Below, piece after piece: positions 16,921-23,943 of a stretch of DNA of 23,943 nucleotides (its first letter is position 1; every line of letters starts with the position of its first letter). The DNA comes from Pilasporangium apinafurcum (lineage: Eukaryota > Oomycota > Peronosporomycetes > Pythiales > Pythiaceae): contig BCKE01000068.1 in assembly GCA_001600495.1 (NCBI GenBank), forward strand, positions 63,392 through 87,334, written 5' to 3'. The notes below the pieces were generated by a model. It ran no database searches and was not told the origin of the DNA. It saw nothing but the letters and a program-made list of their open reading frames with translations. The position numbers and the translations under genes are program-made.

Positions 16921-17304
16921 CTACTTGCCATTTTCATTGCTCTGCAGCTGTTGATAGTGCACGTATTCACTTTGTCGAGCTTCAGGACTGGTGTGAATAG
17001 TGTTTCGCTCCAGTGCTTGCCGTCGCCGGTGCGCAATGTACACGAGCACTGCTGCTGCTATTAACAGGATCATCACCACTGCCGCCGCAATACCAATGAG
17101 AGCTTCGTGTCCCTCAAACAGTGAGTCTTCGTCAATTGAGTTTTGTGGCGCAATCGATGCATCGCTCTCTTTAGACGATGATGAACTAGCACTTGTAGAG
17201 GAAGAAAACTCGACGCGAACCGAGGTTGTATTCACCACAGATATTAAACAGGTGAACCATACAAGTTGACTGGACATTCTTGAGACTGAGATTGAACGCG
17301 TCAT
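16921..17304 (-). CDS. Small single-pass membrane protein with Ser-rich ectodomain
   Basis: This gives 127 residues from the ATG at 17304; the Met codon at 17277 is an alternative. The frame is open to 17457, but the extra residues are polar and would bury the signal peptide. A hydrophobic N-terminus (SQLVWFTCLISVV) is followed by a Ser-rich, acidic ectodomain. One strong membrane helix lies at about 68-91 (ALIGIAAAVVMILL...), followed by HRRRQ as stop-transfer. The cytoplasmic tail of about 31 residues contains tyrosines (EYVHYQQLQ). The layout resembles the juxtamembrane region of receptor kinases such as 7585-10056, but without repeats or kinase. It could be a truncated receptor derivative or an independent small surface protein. 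No family recognised. Confidence 0.65.
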   Translation of the reverse strand: MTRSISVSRMSSQLVWFTCLISVVNTTSVRVEFSSSTSASSSSSKESDASIAPQNSIDEDSLFEGHEALIGIAAAVVMILLIAAAVLVYIAHRRRQALERNTIHTSPEARQSEYVHYQQLQSNENGK

Positions 17305-17716
17305 TTCAATCTTGCGCGTCTTCCTGCTGTCTTGCCGTATGCTCGTGTCTGCGCGATGAATAGTAAATGGGCATCGTGTGACCGACATGTGTTGTGACAG
17401 ACAATATTTCACTGGCTTTTGAACCGTTGGAGAGCGATGATGGCTGAATGGGTACATATCAACCCAACGACATTCCCCACTCTACGCCAGTTATTAGTGG
17501 ATTCTCTGCCTTCACTCACTCTATCAGCAGGTCGTCAATGATAATTGCTGAACAGTGACTTGACAGGTGGATATTGTGCTGCTGGATCTCAACCATCTGA
17601 CCACAACAAGCACGCAGGTTTTTTGTATTGAAAAAATTACCGGGTGATGCAAAAATTGGATTGAAAGCAATAATCAGGAGTCACAAAATACACATTCTCA
17701 CCACAGCCATTGTCGG
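17305..17716. other. Intergenic, nothing recognised
   Basis: This is upstream of the small membrane-protein gene. Apart from the N-terminal extension of that frame up to 17457, there is no convincing coding sequence, repeat or motif. Confidence 0.4.
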
Positions 17717-18660
17717 ATGGAGAATAAAGACACGCGCTTCTTGATGTCTACTATGCAGGAGCAAGAGCAACAGGATAAGCGCTTGGTTTGCCAGGTATCT
17801 TGCTACGGATCCATGAATCACTGGATTTTCAGTGCCCAGAGAATCCAAGCAGACCGCACAAGAAATGTAAATAGCCGTAGTGATATTAGAGGATGTCACT
17901 GCGGAGCTGCGAGCTTTCTCAAGAAAGCGAAAGAAGAAGATATAGCAATGAAGGACACAGTAGCAACACTAGAAACATAAATGATAGGCATGAAGACACA
18001 ATTGCAGAACACGGTGAACAGAGATAAAGCTGCTAGTGAAGCAGCGCTAAGAGAATTGGCAACACGTGGAGATGGTGAAATTATTGAAAGCCGACTACCA
18101 GCAGATGCTAGTGAAGAAAGAGTGGGAGATGGAGAAGTAGTTGCTACAATTGCAATATGAATATCATGGAATAGCTCAGTTTACGAATAATACGCAGCGA
18201 GACGAGAAACTATGCAAGATGTGATTGCAAGAGCTCAGAATGAAAGTCAAACACCTTCATCCAATAACTGTCAGTGAAAAGGTGGATGAGCTGAGCTCAA
18301 ATATAGAAGATATAAAATGAGAGATCCAGCTCATCCTCGCCCATTTGAAGACACTGGCACCACAAAGTGGACCATCTCAACCGTATATACCATTAACATC
18401 CGGCAGTAATGGCCCTTCGGCTGAGCAATTGGCTCAGCTGAAGACAATGATGAGCGTCCACATCATCTCCATTTCGCTCGTACTGTGTGTTATTCGACGA
18501 GACCAGCGATGGAAGATGACGCGACCATAAGGATGTATGTGAACTGTTGCACGAGAAATAGTCGAAAACCTCATCATGACCATGAAGTTCCTGGAGCTGA
18601 AGTAGAATCTGGTAGAAACACTGCCATTTACGCTTATGCTTCACATGCACCCATTCGTGG
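17717..18660 (+). pseudogene. Decayed coiled-coil protein gene
   Basis: One frame (to about 18070) reads FLKKAKEEDIAMKDTVATLE, a TAA stop, then MKTQLQNTVNRDKAASEAALRE, which is heptad-like. Another frame takes over at about 18070 with VKLLKADYQQMLVKKEWEMEK, a TAG stop, QLQYEYHG, more stops, then EKVDELSSNIEDIK, a stop, EIQLILAHLKTLAPQSGPSQ and PSAEQLAQLKTMM. Consecutive charged, coiled-coil-like segments separated by single stops and one frameshift are the pattern of a dead gene, not of random frames. The parent family is not recognised. The last part after 18530 is uncertain. It lies next to Fanzor relic 3, so it may have belonged to the same mobile element or been broken by it. Confidence 0.5.
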
Positions 18661-18851
18661 TGTGTAGCAGGGTGCATTCCCTGGATCCTTCCCCTTCATC
18701 GCTCACCTTCCCCACATGAGAAGAGAATGGGAGAGAAGACACGCACTCATTTACACAAAAGTTATGCGATGAATCAAATGATATCTCATCGTGTTTACAA
18801 CGTCCTAAAAAAACAACGTTCGAGCATCTCAGTCCAGTGTAAGTTATGCTT

Positions 18852-20033
18852 CTATGTTATCGACGTAACAGCACTGTCTGCCGGTGGCAGTCGTGTCTGG
18901 AGACTCAGATACTCTGGTCGCCCTCTTCCCTTCAGAATCTGCCTTGCGAGGCGAGTTATGTTGATTGAAGAGTTGACATCTCGGTTCTACAGCCTATCAC
19001 ACTGTTGGCACAGTAATAGACCATGTACAAGTTGGAGTTGTCTGTTTTCGTCACGCTTTTTGGTGTTAGGGTCCAACCTGACACGAAATTTCACGCACTT
19101 GACACCCTCGGCTTGGCAGTAAGAGCATTGACAGCTGGTCTTGAACTCGTCCACAAAGTACACTGAGTAGCCGACATTCCTCAACAGAGTCCTGAATCCC
19201 TTTCCCTTTGTGGGCTTCTTGAACTTGCGATGCTTTTTCTGCTCCCAGTCACCGATGCCCACCACTATCTTGTCTAGGTGCCGAAGGTCTCCTTGAAGCG
19301 TTGCACCAGCCGCTGTTCGAACTTGTGTATGCTGTAAAAGCTGTTTAGTCGGATCTTGCGGTACAACCTACCCTTGTAGAACTCAGTCACCATGCTTTCC
19401 ACCAGCAGCTTAGCCTTGATGAAAGCCTTGAACTTGTCGCTATCGACAGTCCTGCGGTCATACGCCGACAGGTCCGATTCTCACTCCACGATCGTACGAT
19501 CCTCGACTGAAGAGTGCCTCTTGTTGTTCAGTATGCTCTGAGCATACTTCTTGGCCTTGATCTCCTGCCTGGGGTGGTTTTGAGTCCCGCAGGGCTTTGA
19601 CGGTGGCCGAAGGTCGAAGGTGGTCTACCTGTAGCCTTGTGCTAACAAACCGTCTTGAGCACCGTGTCTACCAGCTTGGTATTCATAACCGGCGGTGTAT
19701 CCTTATGGTGCATCAAGCATAATCTGAGGAACAGGAGCGAACGAATGACGATGCAGTTGACCGTCGCCGCTGCCTGACTGATCACTGGCTGCTTCTCCGG
19801 AGTCTTGAGGACAGGGGCAAGGCCGGTTTTGACCGTTTTGTAGTATGGTAGGGGAAGCCTGTCCTCGAACTCCATCAAACTATATCCCTGTGTTAGATTT
19901 TTATTTTGGACAGATTGCTGATACCTGTCAATCCACTGAGTCAGAGGTCTCTGCAGGTGGCTTCACGTGAATGAGACACCTCCAGGAAGTGTTTGACAGC
20001 AGCTAGCTTATGATCTTCGGCTTTGCACTTCAT
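18852..20033 (-). pseudogene. Degraded Fanzor with N-terminal DNA-binding segment, relic 3
   Basis: The frame starts at an ATG (20033) with MKCKAEDHKLAAVKHFLEV and TCRDL, shifting to LTQWIDRYQQS, a helix-turn-helix-like opening seen in some transposases. The frame 19878-19642 carries VNCIVIRSLLFLRL and KLVDTVLKTVC, typical of the region before RuvC. A later segment holds IKAKKYAQSILNNKRHSS, then a TGA, and FKETFG, ending at a TAG. A frameshift leads to VVGIGDWEQKK, PTKGKGFRTLLR, VDEFKTS (RuvC-II Glu), CQCSYC, LVHGLLLCQQC, a TAG at 18987-18989 where Trp is expected, then NRDVNSSINI (RuvC-III Asp). The frame closes at 18852. The RuvC-I block is missing, apparently deleted near 19600. At about 1.18 kb it is shorter than an intact Fanzor. 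It cannot encode an active nuclease. Confidence 0.78.
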
Positions 20034-20070
20034 GGTCTTGGTACTATATGACAATATAAGGGTCAAGATC

Positions 20071-20099
20071 AACAACCAGGGGGCTGACCCCTGGTTGTT
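20071..20099. repeat. Perfect hairpin palindrome upstream of Fanzor relic 3
   Basis: The arms AACAACCAGGGG (20071-20082) and CCCCTGGTTGTT (20088-20099) are perfect reverse complements of 12 bases around a 5-base loop GCTGA. It lies 37 bases before the relic's ATG, which reads on the minus strand. It may be a terminal or subterminal structure of the element that carried the Fanzor, or a transcription-stopping hairpin. No matching copy was found on the other side of the relic. Confidence 0.6.
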
Positions 20100-21251
20100 T
20101 TAAATCTAACGGTTTATATTGAAATCTATACTTATATCAAGTGTATCATATCTCCTACGAAGTGGACATGGGTGCTTTTGTTTTCTTCGGGTTGACACAG
20201 AAATCTAGAAAATCACAATCTGCATCTTGGATGGCTGTCCTATTTACGAAGCGCTGGGTTAATATAGTCGCTGTATGATAAGTTTCAGTGTTGAAGTGAC
20301 TGGACGTGACAGGAGCGGTCGTTTAGATGGTTGGAGGTGGGGAGAAAGACTGAAGGACTGCAGTGAACAGTAGAAAAAAAGAAATAAAACTGCGGAGATC
20401 CTTTCGAATTCATGAGAGAAAGAGCCAATGGCACGCGAGGGAAGAAGAGGGAGAGACGAGCTTTCTCCAGCTCTCTGTCGTTTGAATCTCATACTGAAAA
20501 ACTTTAACACTTGGTTTCAGTATGGTGTGGTTCTTAAAAAACATTGGATTGGCCGCCTTTATTGACGTTGAAGGAAGGGAAAAGTGTCATCAAGTGATGA
20601 CTAACCGTACAGTGACGGTCCAGTCGCTCTGTAGAATCCTTAGACATGGGTGCTAGCTGCTCACAATCTTGCTCATTTGCTCTTCTACGGCGTGAGATTA
20701 ACACACGAGTGCTCTCGCATACTTGACTGCGTCTTGTCTGTGGGCGATGGCTCTTCGCTGCGAGAAGTAATGACAAGTGACGATTGATTGGCTTTTCCAT
20801 ACTGCTACAGCGATGCTGTGAGTTCTATGATGGCTTGGAAACATTTGTCTCGTTCAAGATGATAGTGAACAGTCTCCATGACTGCTCATTCTGATCATTG
20901 CAAGACGCACCCCAGATTACAGCAATTGTGCTGAAGACTTTGAAGATAATCAATCACTTCCAGATTGAGTTGACGACAACCATATTCATCGTTCGCGCTC
21001 AATTAAACAAGCCTTCAGATCCAAACAAAGGAGAATCAAGTGTGCAGTTTACTTCAAACATCTACAAGCGCTCTAAGTACGTATGTGAGTTGCATAAAAT
21101 TCAAATACATGTGCGCTATCATACCTTCCTATTATCATTTTCATTCTTCATGCCTTCAGCAGCTTATGTCGTATATCGGGTGCAGGAGTTCCAATCGAAT
21201 TGATGCTCAAGAGCGCGTTATGCAGCTTCTTCAGCAGCGATTACCATTGCT
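20100..21251. other. Gene-poor stretch of 1.15 kb
   Basis: The longest frame is an Arg/Ser-rich 88-codon frame on the minus strand (20800-20534) containing ISRRRRANEQ. A 101-codon frame on the plus strand (from a TTG at 20898) runs toward a possible donor GTACGTATG near 21076 and an acceptor CTTCAG near 21162. Neither shows a recognisable domain and I do not call them genes. Parts may be remains of the same transposon as relic 3. Confidence 0.35.
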
Positions 21252-22001
21252 CTATAGTGACAAGCCTGCCAGTTTCGAGCGACGACGCAGCTCGTCTCGA
21301 TGTCGAGCGCATAGTTCCATGCTTCGCTGAATATTTGTGCAGCCCTTTTGGCGACAGATTTTACTCTTAACGTGACGCGCACAAAAACCATTTACATAAA
21401 CTGGATGCGTACATCGATTACGCCTACAATGTGGGGTGGAGTTGTTGAGACGATTGGTAGTAGGCCTTGGAGATATCATACTGGCTCGAAATTTCTGTTG
21501 CGTTGTCTTCTTCGTGAGCGGAGAAACTGAGTTGGTGGCGGCATTCACGTAGGAGGAATTGATGGATTGTGTGCTTGAAGTGTTAATATCAAAGCCAAGC
21601 TGTACCAAAGCAGTACGACTAGAAGCTTGCGAAGAAGTTGGCGTCTTAAAACCCCGTTTTTTATTGGGAGTCGGTGGTGGAGTTTGAAATGTGTCAACAT
21701 TCGATGAGGTATCAAAATCGAGTGTATCCTCTGGCAGGATGGCATTTAAAATGGCATTGACTTCTTCCGCATCGTATTCACATAAAGTGGAGTTACCAAT
21801 CAAGACGAGTTCTTCAGCCGAATTAGCTGCCATTGGTGACTCAATAGGAATTGCCTGTGCCGGTACAAGGGAACCAGGGACTGTGTTTGCTTCCGTCATT
21901 AGACGCGCATACAGATCCTCAAACGACAATGTCCCCCATTCATCAACAGAGCTTAGATCAAGTCCATCCAAGTCTCCAAAAGCACCATGTTCCTCTGTCA
22001 T
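21252..22001 (-). CDS. Protein with two WRKY19-like C-x4-C-x9-C-x2-H zinc fingers
   Basis: The protein has 249 residues. The N-terminal half is acidic with Leu/Asp clusters (GDLDGLDLSSVDEW, TLSFEDLYARL), reminiscent of an activation domain. The middle is Ser/Thr/Pro-rich with TPPPTPNKKRGFKTP, possible phosphosites and basic patches. The C-terminus carries two identical-spacing fingers: Cys192-x4-Cys197-x9-Cys207-x2-His210 and Cys216-x4-Cys221-x9-Cys231-x2-His234. It ends with a basic RDELRRRSK. This finger is the type annotated as WRKY19-like in oomycetes, which expand it widely; it lacks the WRKY signature itself. A nuclear, nucleic-acid or protein-binding role is inference. No intron is needed. 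An antisense frame of 113 codons over its 5' end is a shadow. Confidence 0.82.
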   Translation of the reverse strand: MTEEHGAFGDLDGLDLSSVDEWGTLSFEDLYARLMTEANTVPGSLVPAQAIPIESPMAANSAEELVLIGNSTLCEYDAEEVNAILNAILPEDTLDFDTSSNVDTFQTPPPTPNKKRGFKTPTSSQASSRTALVQLGFDINTSSTQSINSSYVNAATNSVSPLTKKTTQQKFRASMISPRPTTNRLNNSTPHCRRNRCTHPVYVNGFCARHVKSKICRQKGCTNIQRSMELCARHRDELRRRSKLAGLSL

Positions 22002-22438
22002 GCTTTCTTGCTTGCGCTTTACGCTACGCTAATCACTTGAGCAGACACATAATGCCAAGGAAAAATTGCGTGAACAGGATGTGGTACACACGACTCAGCA
22101 TGGCATGACATCTCTTCGTTTGGGTAACAATTTCCGATACATTTGGTCCAAAACTGTGGACGGGGTGTCATCACTCGCTCAGCTTTTCAGCAAGACAGAC
22201 GTAATTTTCAGCAATTAATACTCTCCAAAAATTTATTAAAAATAATTTGAGTAATGTTGCCAGCGCTGAATTGTGGTCTTTATGCCCAATAACATCGCTG
22301 AACTACAGCTTATGCGCGTCCAGTGGCAGACTTTCGTGAACAACCAACAACTTCAACTTACTGTGAAAATTAATAAATGCAGCTGAGTGTATCCATTCAG
22401 CGGAAATTTAAACTTCATAAAATACACCGCACGTGAAC
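22002..22438. other. Intergenic between zinc-finger gene and microprotein frame
   Basis: This is the presumed divergent control region for the zinc-finger gene (minus) and the 22439 frame (plus). It contains an AT-rich tract near 22225-22250 and TTTAAACTTCATAAAATAC just before 22439, which could include a TATA-like or initiator site. No other gene seen. Confidence 0.35.
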
Positions 22439-22576
22439 ATGTCCGCCGGTGGAATGGGAGCACTACCAGGTGCACATATCTTCTTGGTCCTTAGCTGCTT
22501 TTCAAGAGTGTCGGATGTAGTAGAATACATCCATTTCAAATACAATGCAGTGGTACACGATCAGTGGAGGCTCTAG
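22439..22576 (+). CDS. Possible 45-residue microprotein
   Basis: A complete ATG-to-TAG frame reads MSAGGMGALPGAHIFLVLSC, continuing with a hydrophobic then amphipathic segment (SDVVEYIHFKYN) and ending DQWRL. The composition looks protein-like: a Gly-rich start, a hydrophobic stretch at 12-21, and an aromatic, charged tail. It is preceded by TTCATAAAATAC. I do not recognise the family. A small mitochondrial or membrane subunit would fit the size and layout, but that is a guess. It could also be an exon of a longer gene or chance. Confidence 0.35.
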   Translation: MSAGGMGALPGAHIFLVLSCFSRVSDVVEYIHFKYNAVVHDQWRL

Positions 22577-22638
22577 TTTGTGTCTATGTGATAAATGTGG
22601 TGGTCATTTTTGCAGATATGTTGGGCTTCCCTATCTTC

Positions 22639-23406
22639 TTACATCATAGTGGCCGCCACTGCGACCACAACTGTCGTGGCTGTGAACAACAGTGACGCAG
22701 ATACACTCGACACACCAGCGGAAGAACCATCCGAGTCTGAGTTCGCAGTCGTAGTCGACGAAGACGCAGGCGTCGTTGTGGTGGAACCCACATCCCCAGC
22801 ACCACTCCCAGAGGACGCAGAAGTCGTAGTCGATCCGGTGGTGCTAGACGTCGTGTTGACAGATCCTGTACCAGTGGTCACCTTGTGAATATCACCGTCA
22901 CTGCAGATGTCCAATTGTGCGCTCGTGTACGTGTTCACATCGTCACTCGTGCCAGAGCAGTCTCCCGTGTCGTATTCAGTGACTGTCACAGTGCCACTCG
23001 CATCCACAGCCACTGTCTGTGAGTCACCATCGGAACCCACAACGCACGTACCATCTGCGAGATATGCGTCAATCGATTCGAGTTTGTTGCACGTATCGGT
23101 GTCATCGCCATCATCGTAATCTTCCTTCACAAAGTACTGCGCACTGCCGAATGCTGTAGCCACAAACGTCGATGGGTCCGTTGTGCAGCTGGTCGTGGTG
23201 TAAACCGACTGACCACCAAGCGTGGTGGCTATACAAGCAGTTCCAGTGGTGCAAGAAGCAGCTGCATCCACTTCTACCACGAGTGGTGTGCCATCACAGG
23301 AAGAGGATGTATAAATGGAACGAGCGGAGTAGCTGGTCTGTGCAAAGACTGAAGACGAAGCAAGTGTGAGGAGGGCGATGGTGGGGAGAGTGTAAGCAAG
23401 TTGCAT
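22639..23406 (-). CDS. Secreted Cys/Thr-rich protein with probable GPI anchor
   Basis: This gives 255 residues from the ATG at 23406. The frame opens at 23499, but a clean signal peptide (MQLAYTLPTIALLTLASSSV, cleaved near FAQ) starts here, and the presumed transcription start lies inside the longer frame. The mature ectodomain has eight cysteines with repeated SSCDG, TACI, TTSC and DCSG settings and an acidic segment DYDDGDDTDTC. A Ser/Thr/Gly linker rich in potential O-glycosylation follows. The C-terminus is a hydrophobic tail (SASLLFTATTVVVAVAATMM) after small residues with no cytoplasmic charge, the classic GPI-attachment signal. Such proteins coat oomycete cell walls; the specific function is unknown. 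No intron needed. Confidence 0.85.
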   Translation of the reverse strand: MQLAYTLPTIALLTLASSSVFAQTSYSARSIYTSSSCDGTPLVVEVDAAASCTTGTACIATTLGGQSVYTTTSCTTDPSTFVATAFGSAQYFVKEDYDDGDDTDTCNKLESIDAYLADGTCVVGSDGDSQTVAVDASGTVTVTEYDTGDCSGTSDDVNTYTSAQLDICSDGDIHKVTTGTGSVNTTSSTTGSTTTSASSGSGAGDVGSTTTTPASSSTTTANSDSDGSSAGVSSVSASLLFTATTVVVAVAATMM

Positions 23407-23454
23407 CTTGTTGTCTAGTGGCTGGTCACTTGTTGTTTGAAGCTGTAGAAGGTA

Positions 23455-23472
23455 AAAGAGATAATGAGAAGC
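23455..23472 (-). promoter_or_regulatory. Initiator-like element of the GPI-type gene
   Basis: On the minus strand GCTTCTCATTATCTCTTTTACC has TCATTATC and a pyrimidine-rich flank, about 60 bases before the ATG at 23406. This fits the oomycete initiator and supports the internal start. Motif resemblance only. Confidence 0.4.
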
Positions 23473-23702
23473 TGGTTGAAGGTTTGATGCGATCTGCAAT
23501 CGATTTCCTTTTTTTATTATTATAGAGTGTGGCTATAGAAATCCAAGAGAAGATGTATGGCACGTCATAATAGTGGATGCCTTCTTTGTGCAAATCTCTT
23601 CTATCCGGATGTCAGAGATTGACATGGAAGATCCGGCTGCTAGTTGTGAGACAAATCCCACAGTCGTAGGACACCAACCGCTGATTAATTTTTTTTAGGG
23701 TA

Positions 23703-23749
23703 GTAGCCAATAAAAGGTATACCTTCTTTGTTGTAGCCAAAAAAAGGTA
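23703..23749 (+). repeat. Two-copy 30-bp-period direct repeat with inner palindrome
   Basis: GTAGCCAATAAAAGGTA (23703-23719) recurs as GTAGCCAAAAAAAGGTA (23733-23749), with one mismatch and a 30-base period. The 12-base perfect palindrome AAGGTATACCTT (23714-23725) overlaps the first copy. It sits far upstream of the GPI-type gene; it could be a mobile-element edge or a short tandem duplication. Confidence 0.6.
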
Positions 23750-23943
23750 CAATAGACTGCGCAGTTCATAAAACCGGGATAATACTGATAATACTGTTGG
23801 CGTTGCAAAAAATCGTTGGGATCACATTTTACTTCGAAAAGGACCCAACCCAAGCTATCCGTCCCCGCCATGGGGGTACTTAATCATTGATCTGAACCTC
23901 ATGCTGGTTACCATTAACACATTCTTCAACGAAGCGATGGCAT
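23750..23943. other. Window edge, unresolved reading frames
   Basis: Both strands are fairly open here. On plus, a stop-free frame without ATG runs from about 23770 to the end and includes KNRWDHILLRKGPNPSYP. On minus, MAGTDSLGWVLFEVKCDPND starts near 23871. I recognise neither. One may be the end of a gene or transposon continuing outside the window. Confidence 0.3.

Noticed and set aside
18727-19122. 131-codon plus-strand frame
   Set aside because: Antisense to the conserved RuvC-II/III end of Fanzor relic 3.
20646-20732. Short plus-strand frame starting MGASCSQSC, resembling a myristoylation start
   Set aside because: Only about 28 codons, with stops soon after and no downstream domain; likely chance.
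20534-20800. 88-codon minus-strand Arg/Ser-rich frame
   Set aside because: No recognisable domain, signal or promoter; composition could arise by chance. Left as an unassigned stretch.
21691-22032. 113-codon plus-strand frame over the zinc-finger gene
   Set aside because: It lies wholly antisense to a gene with clear motifs, and its Ser-rich composition is what the complement of the acidic region produces.
1-23943. tRNA, rRNA or CRISPR arrays
   Set aside because: Reading by eye found no cloverleaf-like block, rRNA-like sequence or spaced direct-repeat array. A tRNA scan would be needed to exclude a tRNA fully.

Overview
The window looks like nuclear DNA of an oomycete (water mould). The genus cannot be fixed from sequence alone. 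The evidence is: tyrosine-kinase-like (TKL) kinases fused to ankyrin repeats or leucine-rich repeats; short GT..AG introns of 67-90 bp; start sites preceded by TCA-N-T-Y-Y initiator-like motifs; secreted Cys/Thr-rich proteins with a GPI-type tail; a small protein with WRKY19-like C-x4-C-x9-C-x2-H fingers; and decayed copies of Fanzor (eukaryotic TnpB-like) genes. About eight well-supported protein genes are present, separated by compact promoters and relics of mobile DNA.

Left part (1-10100) is kinase-rich. A helical-bundle plus pseudokinase plus zinc-ribbon protein (218-1726) is followed by a degraded Fanzor (1853-2856). Next comes a 1117-residue protein with eight ankyrin repeats, a pseudokinase, a helical segment and a kinase (3173-6526). 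A C-terminal scrap of a second TnpB-like lineage (6843-7046) precedes a six-exon leucine-rich-repeat receptor-like kinase (7585-10056), whose five introns are all in phase 2.

The middle (10425-16788) is a cluster of pepsin-fold (A1 family) proteins: four intact genes in two divergent pairs (10425-11564 minus with 12056-13192 plus; 13429-14568 minus with 15643-16788 plus) and one broken copy (15041-15433 minus). None has an Asp at the second catalytic position, and the first DTG motif is DTL or DSM, so all are predicted to be non-catalytic. The plus-strand pair shares near-identical DNA blocks interrupted by a strongly diverged 45-bp loop. The cluster therefore looks like a duplicated, converting and diversifying family of pseudo-proteases, and is the strongest candidate here for an undescribed system.

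The right part holds a small single-pass membrane protein (16921-17304 minus), a decayed coiled-coil gene (17717-18660 plus), a third Fanzor relic of another type (18852-20033 minus) with a 29-bp hairpin palindrome just upstream of it, a gene-poor kilobase, the zinc-finger protein (21252-22001 minus), a possible 45-residue microprotein (22439-22576 plus) and a secreted GPI-type protein (22639-23406 minus). The last 500 bases contain a short tandem repeat and an unresolved reading frame at the edge.

Sequence-level observations such as motifs, frames, stops and splice sites are direct. Family names rest on motif recognition without database search. Functional roles beyond that are inference.
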